A stretch of DNA of 64,000 bases, taken from an uncultured Holophagaceae bacterium (GTDB lineage: Bacteria > Acidobacteriota > Holophagae > Holophagales > Holophagaceae). A model generated the notes under the pieces. It was given only the letters and a program-made list of their open reading frames with translations, was not told where the DNA came from and ran no database searches. Below, one piece after another: positions 31,551-39,808 of the stretch. The stretch spans positions 1 to 64,000 of the forward strand of contig CAIWKE010000011.1 in the NCBI GenBank assembly GCA_903913215.1, given 5' to 3'. Within the stretch, counting starts at the first letter, position 1. Each line of letters opens with the position of its first letter. A program made the translations under genes and the position numbers.

Positions 31551-32319
31551 TGAAGCCTGGGAGGTCATCCACGTCCTTGTGGGGGTCACCCTCAGGAGAA
31601 AGGCTGGACTTCCTGTCGAGGCATGGGACCTGCTCATTCTTCAACTGTGCATTTCCGGTCCTTTCATGGTGATGTTTGGCGGCCTGATTTGGGGGCAGGA
31701 CCAGGCTGTTCAGGACCGTGAAGCCATCCGACAGGAAGCTGTTTCGGCTCAGCTCCAGGCGCTTCAAAGCCAGATCCAGCCCCATGCACTCATCAACAGT
31801 CTGAATGGTCTGGCGGAGCTGATCCACGAGGATCCGGTCCAAGCGTCCAATGTGGTTCGCGCCCTCACTCGGCTTCTACAAAATATCCATGGCTGCATCG
31901 AGAACATCACCATTCCACTCTCCAAGGAATTCCGGATCCTGGAGGATTACCTTTTCCTGGAAGGCATCAAATTGGGAGACCGGCTGCAAGTGCTTTGGGA
32001 AAGGGATCCCTCCCTTGAGCAGGTGTCCATTCCGCCCCTAGCACTGCAATGCCTCGTGGAAAATGCCCTGAAACATGGCATTGCCCCCTCGCCTCAAGGT
32101 GGTCAGGTCAGAATCCGGACGACCAGCCAGAGCGGGCGCGTCCTACTGGAAATCTGGAATACCACCGGCCCTGGCCACCAAAACGCCGGCCAGGGAACTG
32201 GACTCGGCAACCTCCGGGCGAGGCTGAACTTGATCTTTGGTGGAAGCGCCCAATTCTCTATGAGGCGTGAGGGTGATTGGACCGTTGCGACGATCGACCT
32301 AGAGCATCCGGAACCCTGA
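31165..32319 (+). CDS. LytS-like sensor histidine kinase
   Basis: The protein has 384 residues from the GTG at 31165, or 356 from the ATG at 31249. Four membrane helices occupy the first part (LWGLTTVIASSVWIWF; WIADISAALVMTTGLAWV; GMGLLVCEAWEVIHVLVGV; LLILQLCISGPFMVMFGGLI). The His_kinase domain has the phospho-acceptor in LQSQIQPHALINSLNGLAEL (His207 from the GTG), and a HATPase domain with the N-box CLVENALKHG and GTGLGNLRARL follows. It pairs with LytTR regulators. No extracellular sensor domain is present, so the signal may be perceived in the membrane. Proline dehydrogenase follows after 53 nt. Confidence 0.9.
   Translation: MKGDNSAALWCVGFGKLPRFQGHARISHMHQVSSAPTRPGPGRPLGRPSTRLTFLLWGLTTVIASSVWIWFDTRKAPFLSPWIWIADISAALVMTTGLAWVARLPWSWFGSEWGLRPFLKRLGMGLLVCEAWEVIHVLVGVTLRRKAGLPVEAWDLLILQLCISGPFMVMFGGLIWGQDQAVQDREAIRQEAVSAQLQALQSQIQPHALINSLNGLAELIHEDPVQASNVVRALTRLLQNIHGCIENITIPLSKEFRILEDYLFLEGIKLGDRLQVLWERDPSLEQVSIPPLALQCLVENALKHGIAPSPQGGQVRIRTTSQSGRVLLEIWNTTGPGHQNAGQGTGLGNLRARLNLIFGGSAQFSMRREGDWTVATIDLEHPEP
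31232..31248. promoter_or_regulatory. 17-nt near-palindrome at the kinase start
   Basis: ATGCGAGAATTTCGCAT is a near-perfect inverted repeat directly before the ATG at 31249, and the same sequence occurs at 26482-26498 in the duplicate. It is identical in the two copies although neighbouring bases differ. It could be an operator or mask translation from the ATG. Confidence 0.4.
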
Positions 32320-32372
32320 AGGAGGCTCTTTCCATCCCGCGCCTCATGCGCACCCATTAAGGGAGCTGAAAC

Positions 32373-33269
32373 ATGGAAATGAAGCAAGCCGTCCTGGATC
32401 TTATTCCCGGCAGGCTAGTGCGAATCTTTGCCTCGCCCTATGTGGCCGGGAAGGGCCTCATCAGTGGTATCCGGAAGGCCGAAGAGCTCCACCTCAAGCA
32501 AGGACTTTGTACCACCCTTGACCTCCTAGGCGAAGAAGTCGTCAAGGCCGAGGAGGTGAACGCGACCGTCGACCTCTATTATCGGATGATTGAAGAGGCC
32601 GCCAGCAAACCCTACATCACCATCAGCCTGAAACCCACCCAGCTCGGGATCCTCCAGGGGGAAGCCGAGTGCCAGCAAAATCTCAGGCGCATCGTGGCAC
32701 TGGCAGCGCAAAAGGGCGTTCGGGTCACGCTTGACATGGAAGACCACCTACTTACTGACGTTACGCTGCGGATGTTCAAGGCCATTCGGAGTGAATTCGA
32801 CAATTTTGGCATTGTTCTTCAAAGTCGCCTCTTCCGGACGCCTGAAGATATACAAGCTTTACACCTTCGTCCCTGCAGGGTCCGAATCTGCATAGGCATC
32901 TACCGGGAGCCCAGCGCAATCGCCTATCAAGATAAGCCGGTGATGAAACAGAAACTCCTGGAGTGTGTGAAATTGTTGCTCGACCACGGCCACTATCCGG
33001 AAATCGCGACTCACGATGAATCGCTGATTCGCAAATGCATCAACTACCTAGACAGCCTCGGTGTCCCCAAAGACGACTACGAATTCCAGATGCTCCTTGG
33101 CGTCCCACGAACGGCCTTACAACAGGAAATCGTCAAGCGCGGCCAGGTTATGCGGATCTATGTCCCTTTTGCGGAGGAATGGGAATTCGCCATCCACTAT
33201 CTTAAACGCCGGCTAGGTGCCAACCCCTTCATGCTGGGGATGGTCGTTAGAAACATTTTCAGTCGTTGA
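32373..33269 (+). CDS. Proline dehydrogenase, monofunctional
   Basis: The 298-residue FAD enzyme oxidises proline to pyrroline-5-carboxylate and passes electrons to quinone at the membrane. Family motifs are TTLDLLGEEV, SLKPTQLG, VTLDMED, FGIVLQSRLFRT, RICIGIYREP, IATHDESLI, FQMLLGVP and IYVPFAEEWEFAIHYLKRRL, with the paired arginines of the last motif binding the substrate carboxylate. GGGAG precedes the ATG. It is downstream of the sensor kinase, likely in one transcript. No P5C dehydrogenase is seen in the window, so the second step must be encoded elsewhere. Confidence 0.95.
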   Translation: MEMKQAVLDLIPGRLVRIFASPYVAGKGLISGIRKAEELHLKQGLCTTLDLLGEEVVKAEEVNATVDLYYRMIEEAASKPYITISLKPTQLGILQGEAECQQNLRRIVALAAQKGVRVTLDMEDHLLTDVTLRMFKAIRSEFDNFGIVLQSRLFRTPEDIQALHLRPCRVRICIGIYREPSAIAYQDKPVMKQKLLECVKLLLDHGHYPEIATHDESLIRKCINYLDSLGVPKDDYEFQMLLGVPRTALQQEIVKRGQVMRIYVPFAEEWEFAIHYLKRRLGANPFMLGMVVRNIFSR

Positions 33270-33539
33270 ATACTGCTTACTTCGTATTACCAAAAAAGTA
33301 CCAATAACCAGAGGTGCCATTAGGTACCTCTAGCTATTGATTAAATATCTATAAAATCACCAATCATTCATGTTGAATCTTCGTTAAACTTCGAAGAATT
33401 TTCAGTCCAGGATGAGCCTCGGCCAACAAAAGAGGCTTACCGGACTCGCCCTGGGCCTAGTGCAGCAGAATGAAGGACTGGTTGTAACGGATGAGTCCGG
33501 GTTGAGCGGAGGGTCAGGCTGAATGAGCGACGGGTAAAT
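33270..33539. other. Intergenic region, possible tiny ORF
   Basis: The first 130 bases are AT-rich. A 36-codon frame at 33412-33522 (MSLGQQKRLTGLALGLVQQN at its start) has only a weak CAGG site and may be the remains of a gene. Nothing else is recognised. Confidence 0.25.
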
Positions 33540-34025
33540 TCATGCTTTAACTTCAAGTTCTATGACATTATTTCGAAAAATGGTCCTAAAAATGAATCTC
33601 ACCAAAGGGCCAATGAAAAATATTTGTGTGAAAAATGCAAATGGGAAGTTAAAGACCATTTTTTGAAACCAATTCGAAATAATATTCACATTGATTCCAT
33701 TATGAATGGCTGCTGCGATCAGACTCATTGCTGGACACATTATCGCAACGTTCATGGACGTTATTGCCAGAATAATTAACTCAGGTCGATCTTTTTTGGG
33801 ATCGACAAACTGGAAAGCTAGTCTCAGGGCGGCTTTATAGACGAAGGCTACCTCAAGTGAAAAAGCAAAAATGAACTCAATAGGTATTTCTTTTATCGCT
33901 ACAGGGAATACGTCATTACTCATTGATCCCATAGAAATTGCTACATTGTATATAGCAAAGGCGGTGACTGATATTGTCACCGTTATAAACATGAAAACGA
34001 TCTTTTCGAACCTTGATTGCGGCAT
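33540..34025 (-). CDS. DUF2798-family membrane protein
   Basis: The 161-residue protein has two repeats of paired membrane helices, each with the family pattern (FEKIVFMFITVTISVTAFAI with MGSMSNDVFP in the first, LAITSMNVAIMCPAMSLIAA with GPLVRFIFRTIF in the second). The function of DUF2798 is unknown. CAGGAG stands before the ATG. The gene is far more AT-rich than all neighbours and points against them, so it was probably acquired separately from the proline cargo. It marks the border between the cargo and the mobility half of the element. Confidence 0.8.
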   Translation of the reverse strand: MPQSRFEKIVFMFITVTISVTAFAIYNVAISMGSMSNDVFPVAIKEIPIEFIFAFSLEVAFVYKAALRLAFQFVDPKKDRPELIILAITSMNVAIMCPAMSLIAAAIHNGINVNIISNWFQKMVFNFPFAFFTQIFFIGPLVRFIFRTIFRNNVIELEVKA

Positions 34026-34607
34026 ACAATACTCCTGTGGTTATGTGAGTACTGGTGCCGTGATCAGATTTACGTGCTATGCACTACGTGTGTCGTTTTC
34101 CAGTTAACCAAATATAGCTAGTGGCTTTAAATCTGTCAATCGATGAGCCTCTTCATGCTGAGGGGAGAGCCTAACGGAGGAAGCTGACCTGACGTCAATC
34201 GGCGTCCCCCATCAGCCACCAATCGTCGTCCAAAGTGATGCCACATCCCAAGGCTTGACATGGAACAGCCTATATCAGGCGAACAACAATGTGCCCCATT
34301 TGCAGAACTGCCATCCCCACGAGTGGAGCCTCAGGAATGTTAAGGCTTGAACAAGCAGTGACCTAGCAGCCTGCTCCGTCTGGGTCCCAGCCATCACCCC
34401 CCTTTTGTGAGGGGCGACGGCTGGGACCCAGACGGAGCAGGCTAAGAAGAAGGCCGGCGACCGCGTCGTCGGCCTTGGCCGTATAAAGCCGGGGGGCTCA
34501 AGCTTCCCCACCGGAGCGGGCAGTTGTTTCGAAGCATCCAAAGTTACTGAGGTTCTGGCATCCGGCTGCCGATAGGCATGACCTGTGTCCAATCAAAGGG
34601 GGCTTCA
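34026..34607. other. Border region between cargo and mobility module
   Basis: The left 120 bases are AT-rich like the DUF2798 gene and probably contain its promoter. The rest is GC-rich and contains one long hairpin, listed separately. No supported gene was seen. Confidence 0.35.
34368..34443. repeat. Hairpin with perfect 25-bp arms
   Basis: The arm at 34368-34392 (AGCCTGCTCCGTCTGGGTCC plus CAGCC) is exactly complementary to 34419-34443. The 26-nt centre ATCACCCCCCTTTTGTGAGG... can pair further. C-runs followed by TT and G-runs also form the tips of two hairpins at 42183-42239 and 42252-42284 in this element. Confidence 0.9.
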
Positions 34608-35039
34608 ATGTTCGTGGTGGAGATGCACCGATTGCCGCGGCCAAAATCAGGGCGGGACAACTTCGATTGCCCCATCTCCCATTGGGAAGAGCTGAAAGAT
34701 CTCGGAATGGCCTTCGGTTGGGTGCCGGCTGGTGCCATGAGAAAGGATTCAGTCATCCAGGGGGATCGGGACTACGACTATCGCCCCGGAGACTACGGAG
34801 CTACTATGCCGATCGTAGAAGCCACAGATGCCGCAGATTGGGCCAAGGCGCTTGAGCGTGCCAGCTTTCACCTGAATGAGTTGAAGGTAGATCTTCCTCC
34901 CCGTGGACCCCTTGTCCTCAACCTAGGCGAACATGAGGCCCTGAATGCCTTGGCCAACGGTGGTTTGACCCGGGGCTTTGCAGAGGAATTCAGGGCCTAC
35001 CTGCAGCGGGGTGCCTTCGACTTCGCCTGGGACGATTAG
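34608..35039 (+). CDS. Hypothetical protein
   Basis: A protein of 143 residues that I do not recognise. It follows a good AAAGGGGG site. The sequence is soluble and acidic (MFVVEMHRLPRPKSGRDNFD at the start), with a central WAKALERASFHLNELK helix and a C-terminal EEFRAYLQRGAFDFAWDD. This resembles small accessory proteins of plasmids and integrated elements that contain ERASF/ALERA helices, but no family name is justified. It faces the mobilisation genes. Confidence 0.6.
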   Translation: MFVVEMHRLPRPKSGRDNFDCPISHWEELKDLGMAFGWVPAGAMRKDSVIQGDRDYDYRPGDYGATMPIVEATDAADWAKALERASFHLNELKVDLPPRGPLVLNLGEHEALNALANGGLTRGFAEEFRAYLQRGAFDFAWDD

Positions 35040-35075
35040 ATTGGACGGCTGGAATTTCGAGGGCCTGGATCGCCA

Positions 35076-35462
35076 TCAGGCCTGATCCAGCATCCTCGAT
35101 ACCCTTGCCAGCATTGCATCCGAATCCGCCATGGTCTGGTAGATCATGGCGAGTTGCATTTCAACGCTACGCCGTTGTTCTCGCATGAGTTCTTGGGCCA
35201 ACCCCAGGGTATCGGTGAGTTCCCCGATGGGGGAACCCGGCTCAAGGGCGTGCTGAATTTCGCAATGCTGACTGTGGCCCTCCTTCTCATGCCCTCCACA
35301 GAATGGACACCCCAGGGGCAGGGTGCCGCCCCATTGAATGAAGCGAAGAATGGACTCCATTCGGTGTAACCTCGTCGCTACCTGCAACAACACCCTTGCC
35401 TGGCTCGCATGAGGTCCCCTTTCCAACAGAGGAAGAACAAGATCCTCGCGAGGCTCATCCAT
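35076..35462 (-). CDS. Hypothetical protein with zinc-ribbon-like motif
   Basis: The 128-residue protein has CPFCGGHEKEGHSQHCEIQH at about 52-71, a Cys/His cluster likely to bind zinc, flanked by helical segments. GGAGGG lies 6 nt before the ATG. It is the last gene of the leftward mobilisation cluster (MobC, relaxase, hypothetical, this gene). Its function is unknown; nucleic-acid binding is a guess from the motif. Confidence 0.65.
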   Translation of the reverse strand: MDEPREDLVLPLLERGPHASQARVLLQVATRLHRMESILRFIQWGGTLPLGCPFCGGHEKEGHSQHCEIQHALEPGSPIGELTDTLGLAQELMREQRRSVEMQLAMIYQTMADSDAMLARVSRMLDQA

Positions 35463-35516
35463 GGGTATCCCTCCAGGCCGTTAAGACTGCACCCATCCGC
35501 TGGAAGAGGGAGCCCC

Positions 35517-36029
35517 CTAAATCAATTCGGAATCGGAATCTTCATCAGGTTCCCAAGGGGTAAACAGGTAGCCTGCCCAGGCCGCAGCGAAGGCCCAGGA
35601 TCGCACCTGCCCTTCCGGCAGAGCGGCAAATCCACCCTGGATCTCGGCGCCGGTTACCTGCTCAAAACGGGTGTTCCCATCCATCTGAAGGGGATTCAGG
35701 ATTACCAGCGGGCCCCTGCCGAGGGCTGTCATCAATGCGCTAAATTTCGCGTGGACAAATATCAACCCCATCGAGCTCGGGCAAGCGAAGAGCTGGCATC
35801 TTCGATCCCCGGGAAACCCTCGGAGGCAGGAGAGTCGAATTCGCTTGATCAGATCCTCTACTGCTTGCCGCTCTGCTGCCTTTCGGAAGCCTTCCCGGTG
35901 GCGCTGCAGAAGGACCTTTAGCTCTCGAAGACGCTCGACCTGGTGTTGATGGGTCAGCTCCTGCTGTTCAATCCAAGACCAAAGCTCGTCCCATCGTTGC
36001 TGCACATCAGGGTGAATCCCCGGGGCCAT
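35517..36029 (-). CDS. Hypothetical protein downstream of the relaxase
   Basis: About 170 residues with a helical, partly coiled-coil N-terminal half (WDELWSWIEQQELTHQHQVE, then Arg/Lys-rich helices) and a C-terminal globular part that includes FACPSSMGLIFVHAKFSALM. I do not recognise it. The start is uncertain: an ATG at 36029 lies 22 nt after the relaxase stop, but the frame is open further upstream into the relaxase gene. Gene order suggests an accessory role in mobilisation or in regulation of the mob genes. Confidence 0.55.
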   Translation of the reverse strand: MAPGIHPDVQQRWDELWSWIEQQELTHQHQVERLRELKVLLQRHREGFRKAAERQAVEDLIKRIRLSCLRGFPGDRRCQLFACPSSMGLIFVHAKFSALMTALGRGPLVILNPLQMDGNTRFEQVTGAEIQGGFAALPEGQVRSWAFAAAWAGYLFTPWEPDEDSDSELI

Positions 36030-36051
36030 GCACTGAGGCAGTGGTCGAGGC

Positions 36052-36996
36052 TCAGCCCCCGGTCCGATGAGCTTCCTCTCCAGATACACGCCGACCGGCC
36101 ACGGGGCGGTATCGCGGATCAAGCCCGCGAAGAACCCCTTGCCAGTGGCGGTCGAAGTCGAATGGCTTGATCCGTTCAGGATCGACGATTCTGCTGCCGC
36201 CGGTGTACTCCCCATCCAGACCTCCAATCAAGGCAAAGAAGCGCTTACCCGAGAGTTCTTTGACACCCAAGCGGCTGGCCGGAATCGTGAATCCTGTGCT
36301 CACCTCCCGCCAGCACACACCAATCGGATGCCCATCCCGCCACGTTGTGTTCGGCTCCCATCCCCGCCGATTCATTTCCAAGAGGACCCCCCCCTTTCGG
36401 AAGCCCGCAGCCAGCACAGCCTTAAGTTCCTCACGGAGGGCCTGCTTTCGCGTCGCCTTGCCGCGCTGGGCCACCTTCTTTTCCCGGTTGGTAGCCTTTG
36501 GGCCTTCCGATCTTCCATGGACCGACCGTGGCCGCCGCGGCGATTCGACACGGCGGTACCCATACTGAATTTCCATGCTCCTGAGGATTTTCTCAATGCG
36601 ACGGAATTCCCTGAGATGTTCACGGGAAACCCGGCCATCCGGGTGGACTCGAGTGCCGATCATATGAAAATGTGAGTTGGCCGAGTCCTGATGCTTGACG
36701 ACCACATAGGCACCCCAGCCCTTGGTCTCGGCAAAGGTGGCAGCCATTTCCAGTTCCCTGGAGGGATCTGCCCATTCTCCCGGAGCCAGGGAAATCCACC
36801 CATGTTCGATGGGATTCCGGACATCCGGTCGCAGGCGGCACAGCCAGTCGAAATGGGCGATCAGGTCTTCCTCACCCCCCACCACCAGAGTGCCCCCCAG
36901 GATGTAGCCACGCCATTCCCCTGATCCTGATTTTGCACGCAGGAGGTAGCGCACCAAGGGGGCGGCCTCGGCCATTTTGGTCAGCCCGGCGATCAT
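36052..36996 (-). CDS. Relaxase (mobilisation nuclease, MobA/VirD2-like)
   Basis: The 314-residue protein has the relaxase core in its first 160 residues, with the metal-binding histidines in VVVKHQDSANSHFHMIGTRV (His102, His109, His111), followed by a basic region (KATNREKKVAQRGKATRKQA) and a C-terminal domain with GVKELSGKRFFAL. It should nick the element's oriT and lead the strand during transfer. Its ATG at 36996 overlaps the MobC stop (ATGA), so the two are translationally coupled. The catalytic Tyr is not certain; Tyr17 or Tyr31 near the N-terminus are candidates. It lacks a coupling-protein or helicase fusion. Confidence 0.8.
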   Translation of the reverse strand: MIAGLTKMAEAAPLVRYLLRAKSGSGEWRGYILGGTLVVGGEEDLIAHFDWLCRLRPDVRNPIEHGWISLAPGEWADPSRELEMAATFAETKGWGAYVVVKHQDSANSHFHMIGTRVHPDGRVSREHLREFRRIEKILRSMEIQYGYRRVESPRRPRSVHGRSEGPKATNREKKVAQRGKATRKQALREELKAVLAAGFRKGGVLLEMNRRGWEPNTTWRDGHPIGVCWREVSTGFTIPASRLGVKELSGKRFFALIGGLDGEYTGGSRIVDPERIKPFDFDRHWQGVLRGLDPRYRPVAGRRVSGEEAHRTGG

Positions 36997-37445
36997 GGCA
37001 CCTGCTCCAACACCTGCCGAATCTCGACGACCGCCCGAAGGGTGTCCTCCACAGCAGCACAGGACGCGCCTTCGGAATGAAGCCGACGAATGGCCTGGTT
37101 GAGGTTCACCCCCACCCTGTTGAGTTCCCTGGCCAGGGCCATGTGCCCCTCGGATGGCAAGGGGCGACCTGCCTGTGCTCTCAGCCAGATGGCCCGCGAG
37201 AGGCTGATGCCCATCCGCCCAGCCTCTTCCGACCATTGACTGTAGTCTACGGGCCTGAGGGTGATCGTGACCTGGATGGTGCGAGCTTCTTCACGGTTTA
37301 CTCGGCGCGGTGACACGGACTCTGCCTTCCTTCCTGTTTGGAGTTCCCTGAGGTATCGAAAACGCCGATTCCTCAACCCCTTGCAGCAGCCTGCCGTCGC
37401 CATGCGAACACGTCCAGGCAAACTCAGGGGCTTGGCATGGTCCAC
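36993..37445 (-). CDS. MobC-like mobilisation protein
   Basis: The 150-residue basic protein has a ribbon-helix-helix-like segment (TIQVTITLRPVDYSQWSEEA ... GISLSRAIWLRAQ) followed by the MobC pattern ELNRVGVNLNQAIRRLHSEG and a terminal helix VEDTLRAVVEIRQVLEQVP. MobC proteins bind oriT and help the relaxase open the strands. It overlaps the relaxase start by 4 nt. The ATG at 37445 has GGTGGA upstream; an ATG at 37403 is possible. Confidence 0.8.
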   Translation of the reverse strand: MDHAKPLSLPGRVRMATAGCCKGLRNRRFRYLRELQTGRKAESVSPRRVNREEARTIQVTITLRPVDYSQWSEEAGRMGISLSRAIWLRAQAGRPLPSEGHMALARELNRVGVNLNQAIRRLHSEGASCAAVEDTLRAVVEIRQVLEQVP

Positions 37446-37644
37446 CAGGTGGAGGACGGATTTGGAGTTTGCACTTCGAGAGGGGATGCAGAAAGGGCAA
37501 GCAGGGCAAACCCATCCAGTGGCACCCCCTGACGGGTGTGGCCATGGGGGTTGCGCAGGGCGCCACGGATAGGCGGGGAATGTCTAGTCACTCGCCGCAT
37601 CTCCCCTGGTACCCTCGAGAAATTCATCCAACCAAGGAGCAGAA
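37446..37644. other. Gap upstream of mobC, likely oriT region
   Basis: In most mobilisable elements oriT lies just upstream of the first mob gene. This GC-rich gap has small inverted repeats such as CACCCCCTGACGGGTG (37523-37538) but no match to a nic site that I can name. The assignment rests on position only. Confidence 0.3.
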
Positions 37645-38400
37645 ATGGACCTACCAGGGCTTCAAACGCATTTGACGGCTGACAGGCGTCATAACGGGAG
37701 GCTTGAAAAATCGCCGAGAGATTCAGCGCTCAACTGCACTGACCAACTGCTGGCCATAGGCCTTGAATATTCGATGCGAAAAGCTGAAGCCGATGGCAAG
37801 GAAATTCAAATTGGAAAGGTCGAACAAGAATTGCAATGGATCGTGACTGCGTTTGAGGAAGCCCCCAGGCGAATCATGAAAATGACGAATGAACTGCGAG
37901 GCCTTCTGGTGAAGATGTCAGCCGATATGGATGTCGCACTCGGGCATGCCTCCTACAAGGAAGCGAGTGGAGACGATATAGAGGACTGGCCAGAATTCAG
38001 CCCAGAATTCAGGAAGGCTTGGGTCCAATCACGGGCACCTGAATGGCTCGGCATTGCATCCAAAGCGATGGCTGCCAGCGATGATCAAAGCCCCATGGCT
38101 GTTGAATCAGATCAGGCATCCAAGGCAGCCATGATGGTTGCATTCTCAGCCTGCATGGGATTGGCTCTTGAAGACCTAAAAGCCCTGAAAATGGTACGCG
38201 CCAAGCAGGGTGTAAAAACGATCAGTCCTCCTCTCGATCACACAGGCTGGCTTGTGCACAGTGTTGCCACGAGCGTCGTGGGATCGGGGGGAAAGCGTTC
38301 CCATGTGCTACCCATTGCCCAAGTGATCGCCGAATGGGCTGATCCTTCATGCGAATTGGGAGATCAATGGGGCAAATCCGCTTTGGCAAGGGTCAAATAA
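37645..38400 (+). CDS. Hypothetical protein
   Basis: A 251-residue soluble protein that I do not recognise. An excellent AAGGAG site precedes the ATG. Predicted helices include EYSMRKAEADGKEIQIGKVE and a Met/Ala-rich stretch around SKAAMMVAFSACMGLALEDL, and the C-terminus is polar. Its codon use is less GC-biased than that of the chromosomal genes. It diverges from the mob operon and lies before the replication genes, so an element-maintenance role is possible. Confidence 0.6.
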   Translation: MDLPGLQTHLTADRRHNGRLEKSPRDSALNCTDQLLAIGLEYSMRKAEADGKEIQIGKVEQELQWIVTAFEEAPRRIMKMTNELRGLLVKMSADMDVALGHASYKEASGDDIEDWPEFSPEFRKAWVQSRAPEWLGIASKAMAASDDQSPMAVESDQASKAAMMVAFSACMGLALEDLKALKMVRAKQGVKTISPPLDHTGWLVHSVATSVVGSGGKRSHVLPIAQVIAEWADPSCELGDQWGKSALARVK

Positions 38401-38864
38401 ATAGTAATATTTTCAACAAGTTGCACGATATTTTAAGTCGATACCCAGATCGTCCACCCTCCCGCCTTCTGGTCGAGGGGGGGGGGGGACGGTAGGACCC
38501 TGCCCCCCTCAAATCCAGGAGGGCGGGCGTGCCTTCCGATTCCCTCCATTGCAGACTCCATTTGTGGCTGATGGAACAGCCCACAACGGAGACAAGATGA
38601 TCGCTTCCAACCACCCCTTCCCCATCCGCTCACCGAGCCCGGCGGCACCCATTGGCCCGCTCCTTCCACGGTTGTTTGGGCCTGGCCAGGCCATCCACCA
38701 TCGATACTCACCGGGTCCTGCGTAAAGACCCCACCCAATCTAGTTCATCGAGATGCTCCAAGGCAGGCCTTGAAGGGCTGATCCCTTAGGAGCCTCGAAA
38801 TCCCACCGCATGTCATCAGGCCATCGGCCTGGGGCGGGATTCCTTTGCCTACATGAAAGGAAAC
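38401..38864. other. Gap with poly-G hairpin, no gene seen
   Basis: A run of 12 G residues (near 38477-38488) and the sequence around it form an imperfect hairpin: CCCGCCTTCTGG and GAGGGGGG on the left pair with CCCCCCTC and CCAGGAGGGCGGG on the right (about 38461-38526). It lies after the stop of the preceding gene. The remainder has no supported gene. Confidence 0.45.
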
Positions 38865-39449
38865 ATGTCCCTGAAAAACGTTTTGATCGTTCCCCGGAGC
38901 CACACCGGACTCCCGCCCTTCGGTATCCACCAGGGGGAAGCCTACCCCATCCCACCCCCCAGCGGGATGCAGATGGTCAGCCTGGAGTCTTATGTGGATG
39001 GCTCAACCATGGTCATGAATGTCTGCCTGAACACCCCGAGTTCCTCGATGTTGCGCGCCTTTCGCAGCAGCATTCGCCTGGCGCTCTACGAAGGTCCGGA
39101 GTTGCGGGGCGGCCTCCTGCTTTTCCGCATGACGCACACCAGGGGGCTGCTTGGGATGGTGCTGGCCTGCCCCTTCAACCCGCCGAAACACGAGCAGGCG
39201 TGGCCCAAGACCCTTGATGCCTTCTACACCACCAGCCGGGTGGCGCTCCTCACCATTCTGACCGATACGGGCGTCGCTCCCCCGGTGGTTAAGGGTATCC
39301 GGCTGCTGGAATTGCCCGAGGCCTTGCGTGACCACCTGCGGGTGTTGTGGAAGGATTCCGGCGCCTACTCGAATTACGAAAAGGAATTCTGCGATGTCGT
39401 GAAGGAAAAGCCCCTGCAACAGCTCTGGCGCGAGGCGAGCAAGTTCTGA
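38865..39449 (+). CDS. Hypothetical protein
   Basis: This 194-residue protein starts MSLKNVLIVPRSHTGLPPFG after AAAGGAAAC. It looks globular with mixed strands and helices (MNVCLNTPSSSMLRAFRSSI, GLLLFRMTHTRGLLGMVLAC). I do not recognise the family. It precedes the AlpA-like regulator and the replication protein in the same direction and may belong to the replication module. An upstream ATG at 38853 would add four residues. Confidence 0.6.
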   Translation: MSLKNVLIVPRSHTGLPPFGIHQGEAYPIPPPSGMQMVSLESYVDGSTMVMNVCLNTPSSSMLRAFRSSIRLALYEGPELRGGLLLFRMTHTRGLLGMVLACPFNPPKHEQAWPKTLDAFYTTSRVALLTILTDTGVAPPVVKGIRLLELPEALRDHLRVLWKDSGAYSNYEKEFCDVVKEKPLQQLWREASKF

Positions 39450-39586
39450 TCCCCGCCGCAACCCGCAACCGGACCTGAATCCAGGTCCGGTGGTTGCAGG
39501 GCGGTTTCACTCAACCCAATTCAGACTCCCGAACATCTGGCGGCTTGCCGTTCGGGATCGGTCTGCCCATTCATATGAGGATCCCA

Positions 39587-39808
39587 ATGGATCTGTCCAA
39601 GTACCGTCTGCTCACCGTCGACCAATTCTGCGATTTGGCGAACATCACGCGTTCTCAGTTCGACGTGGAACGCCGTGCGGGTCGCCTCAAACCCATCATC
39701 CTTGGCATCCGGGCGCTCCGGATCACCTTCGAGGATTACCTGGATTGGGTGATGCTGCACAAAGCTGGAACTGCCCGCACCCCTGCGAGCAAAGGGGGCG
39801 CGCAGTGA
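39587..39808 (+). CDS. AlpA/excisionase-like helix-turn-helix protein
   Basis: The 73-residue protein has a winged HTH of the MerR/AlpA type (LLTVDQFCDLANITRSQFDV, then RRAGRLKPIILGIRALRITF). Such proteins act as excisionases or as activators of integrase and replication genes in P4-like elements. GAGG lies before the ATG at 39587. Its stop overlaps the GTG of the primase-helicase gene (GTGA), which indicates coupled translation and links excision with replication. Confidence 0.75.
   Translation: MDLSKYRLLTVDQFCDLANITRSQFDVERRAGRLKPIILGIRALRITFEDYLDWVMLHKAGTARTPASKGGAQ

Noticed and set aside
32320-33540. P5C dehydrogenase or proline permease completing the pathway
   Set aside because: Only the monofunctional proline dehydrogenase is found; the sequence after it is noncoding and then a DUF2798 gene.
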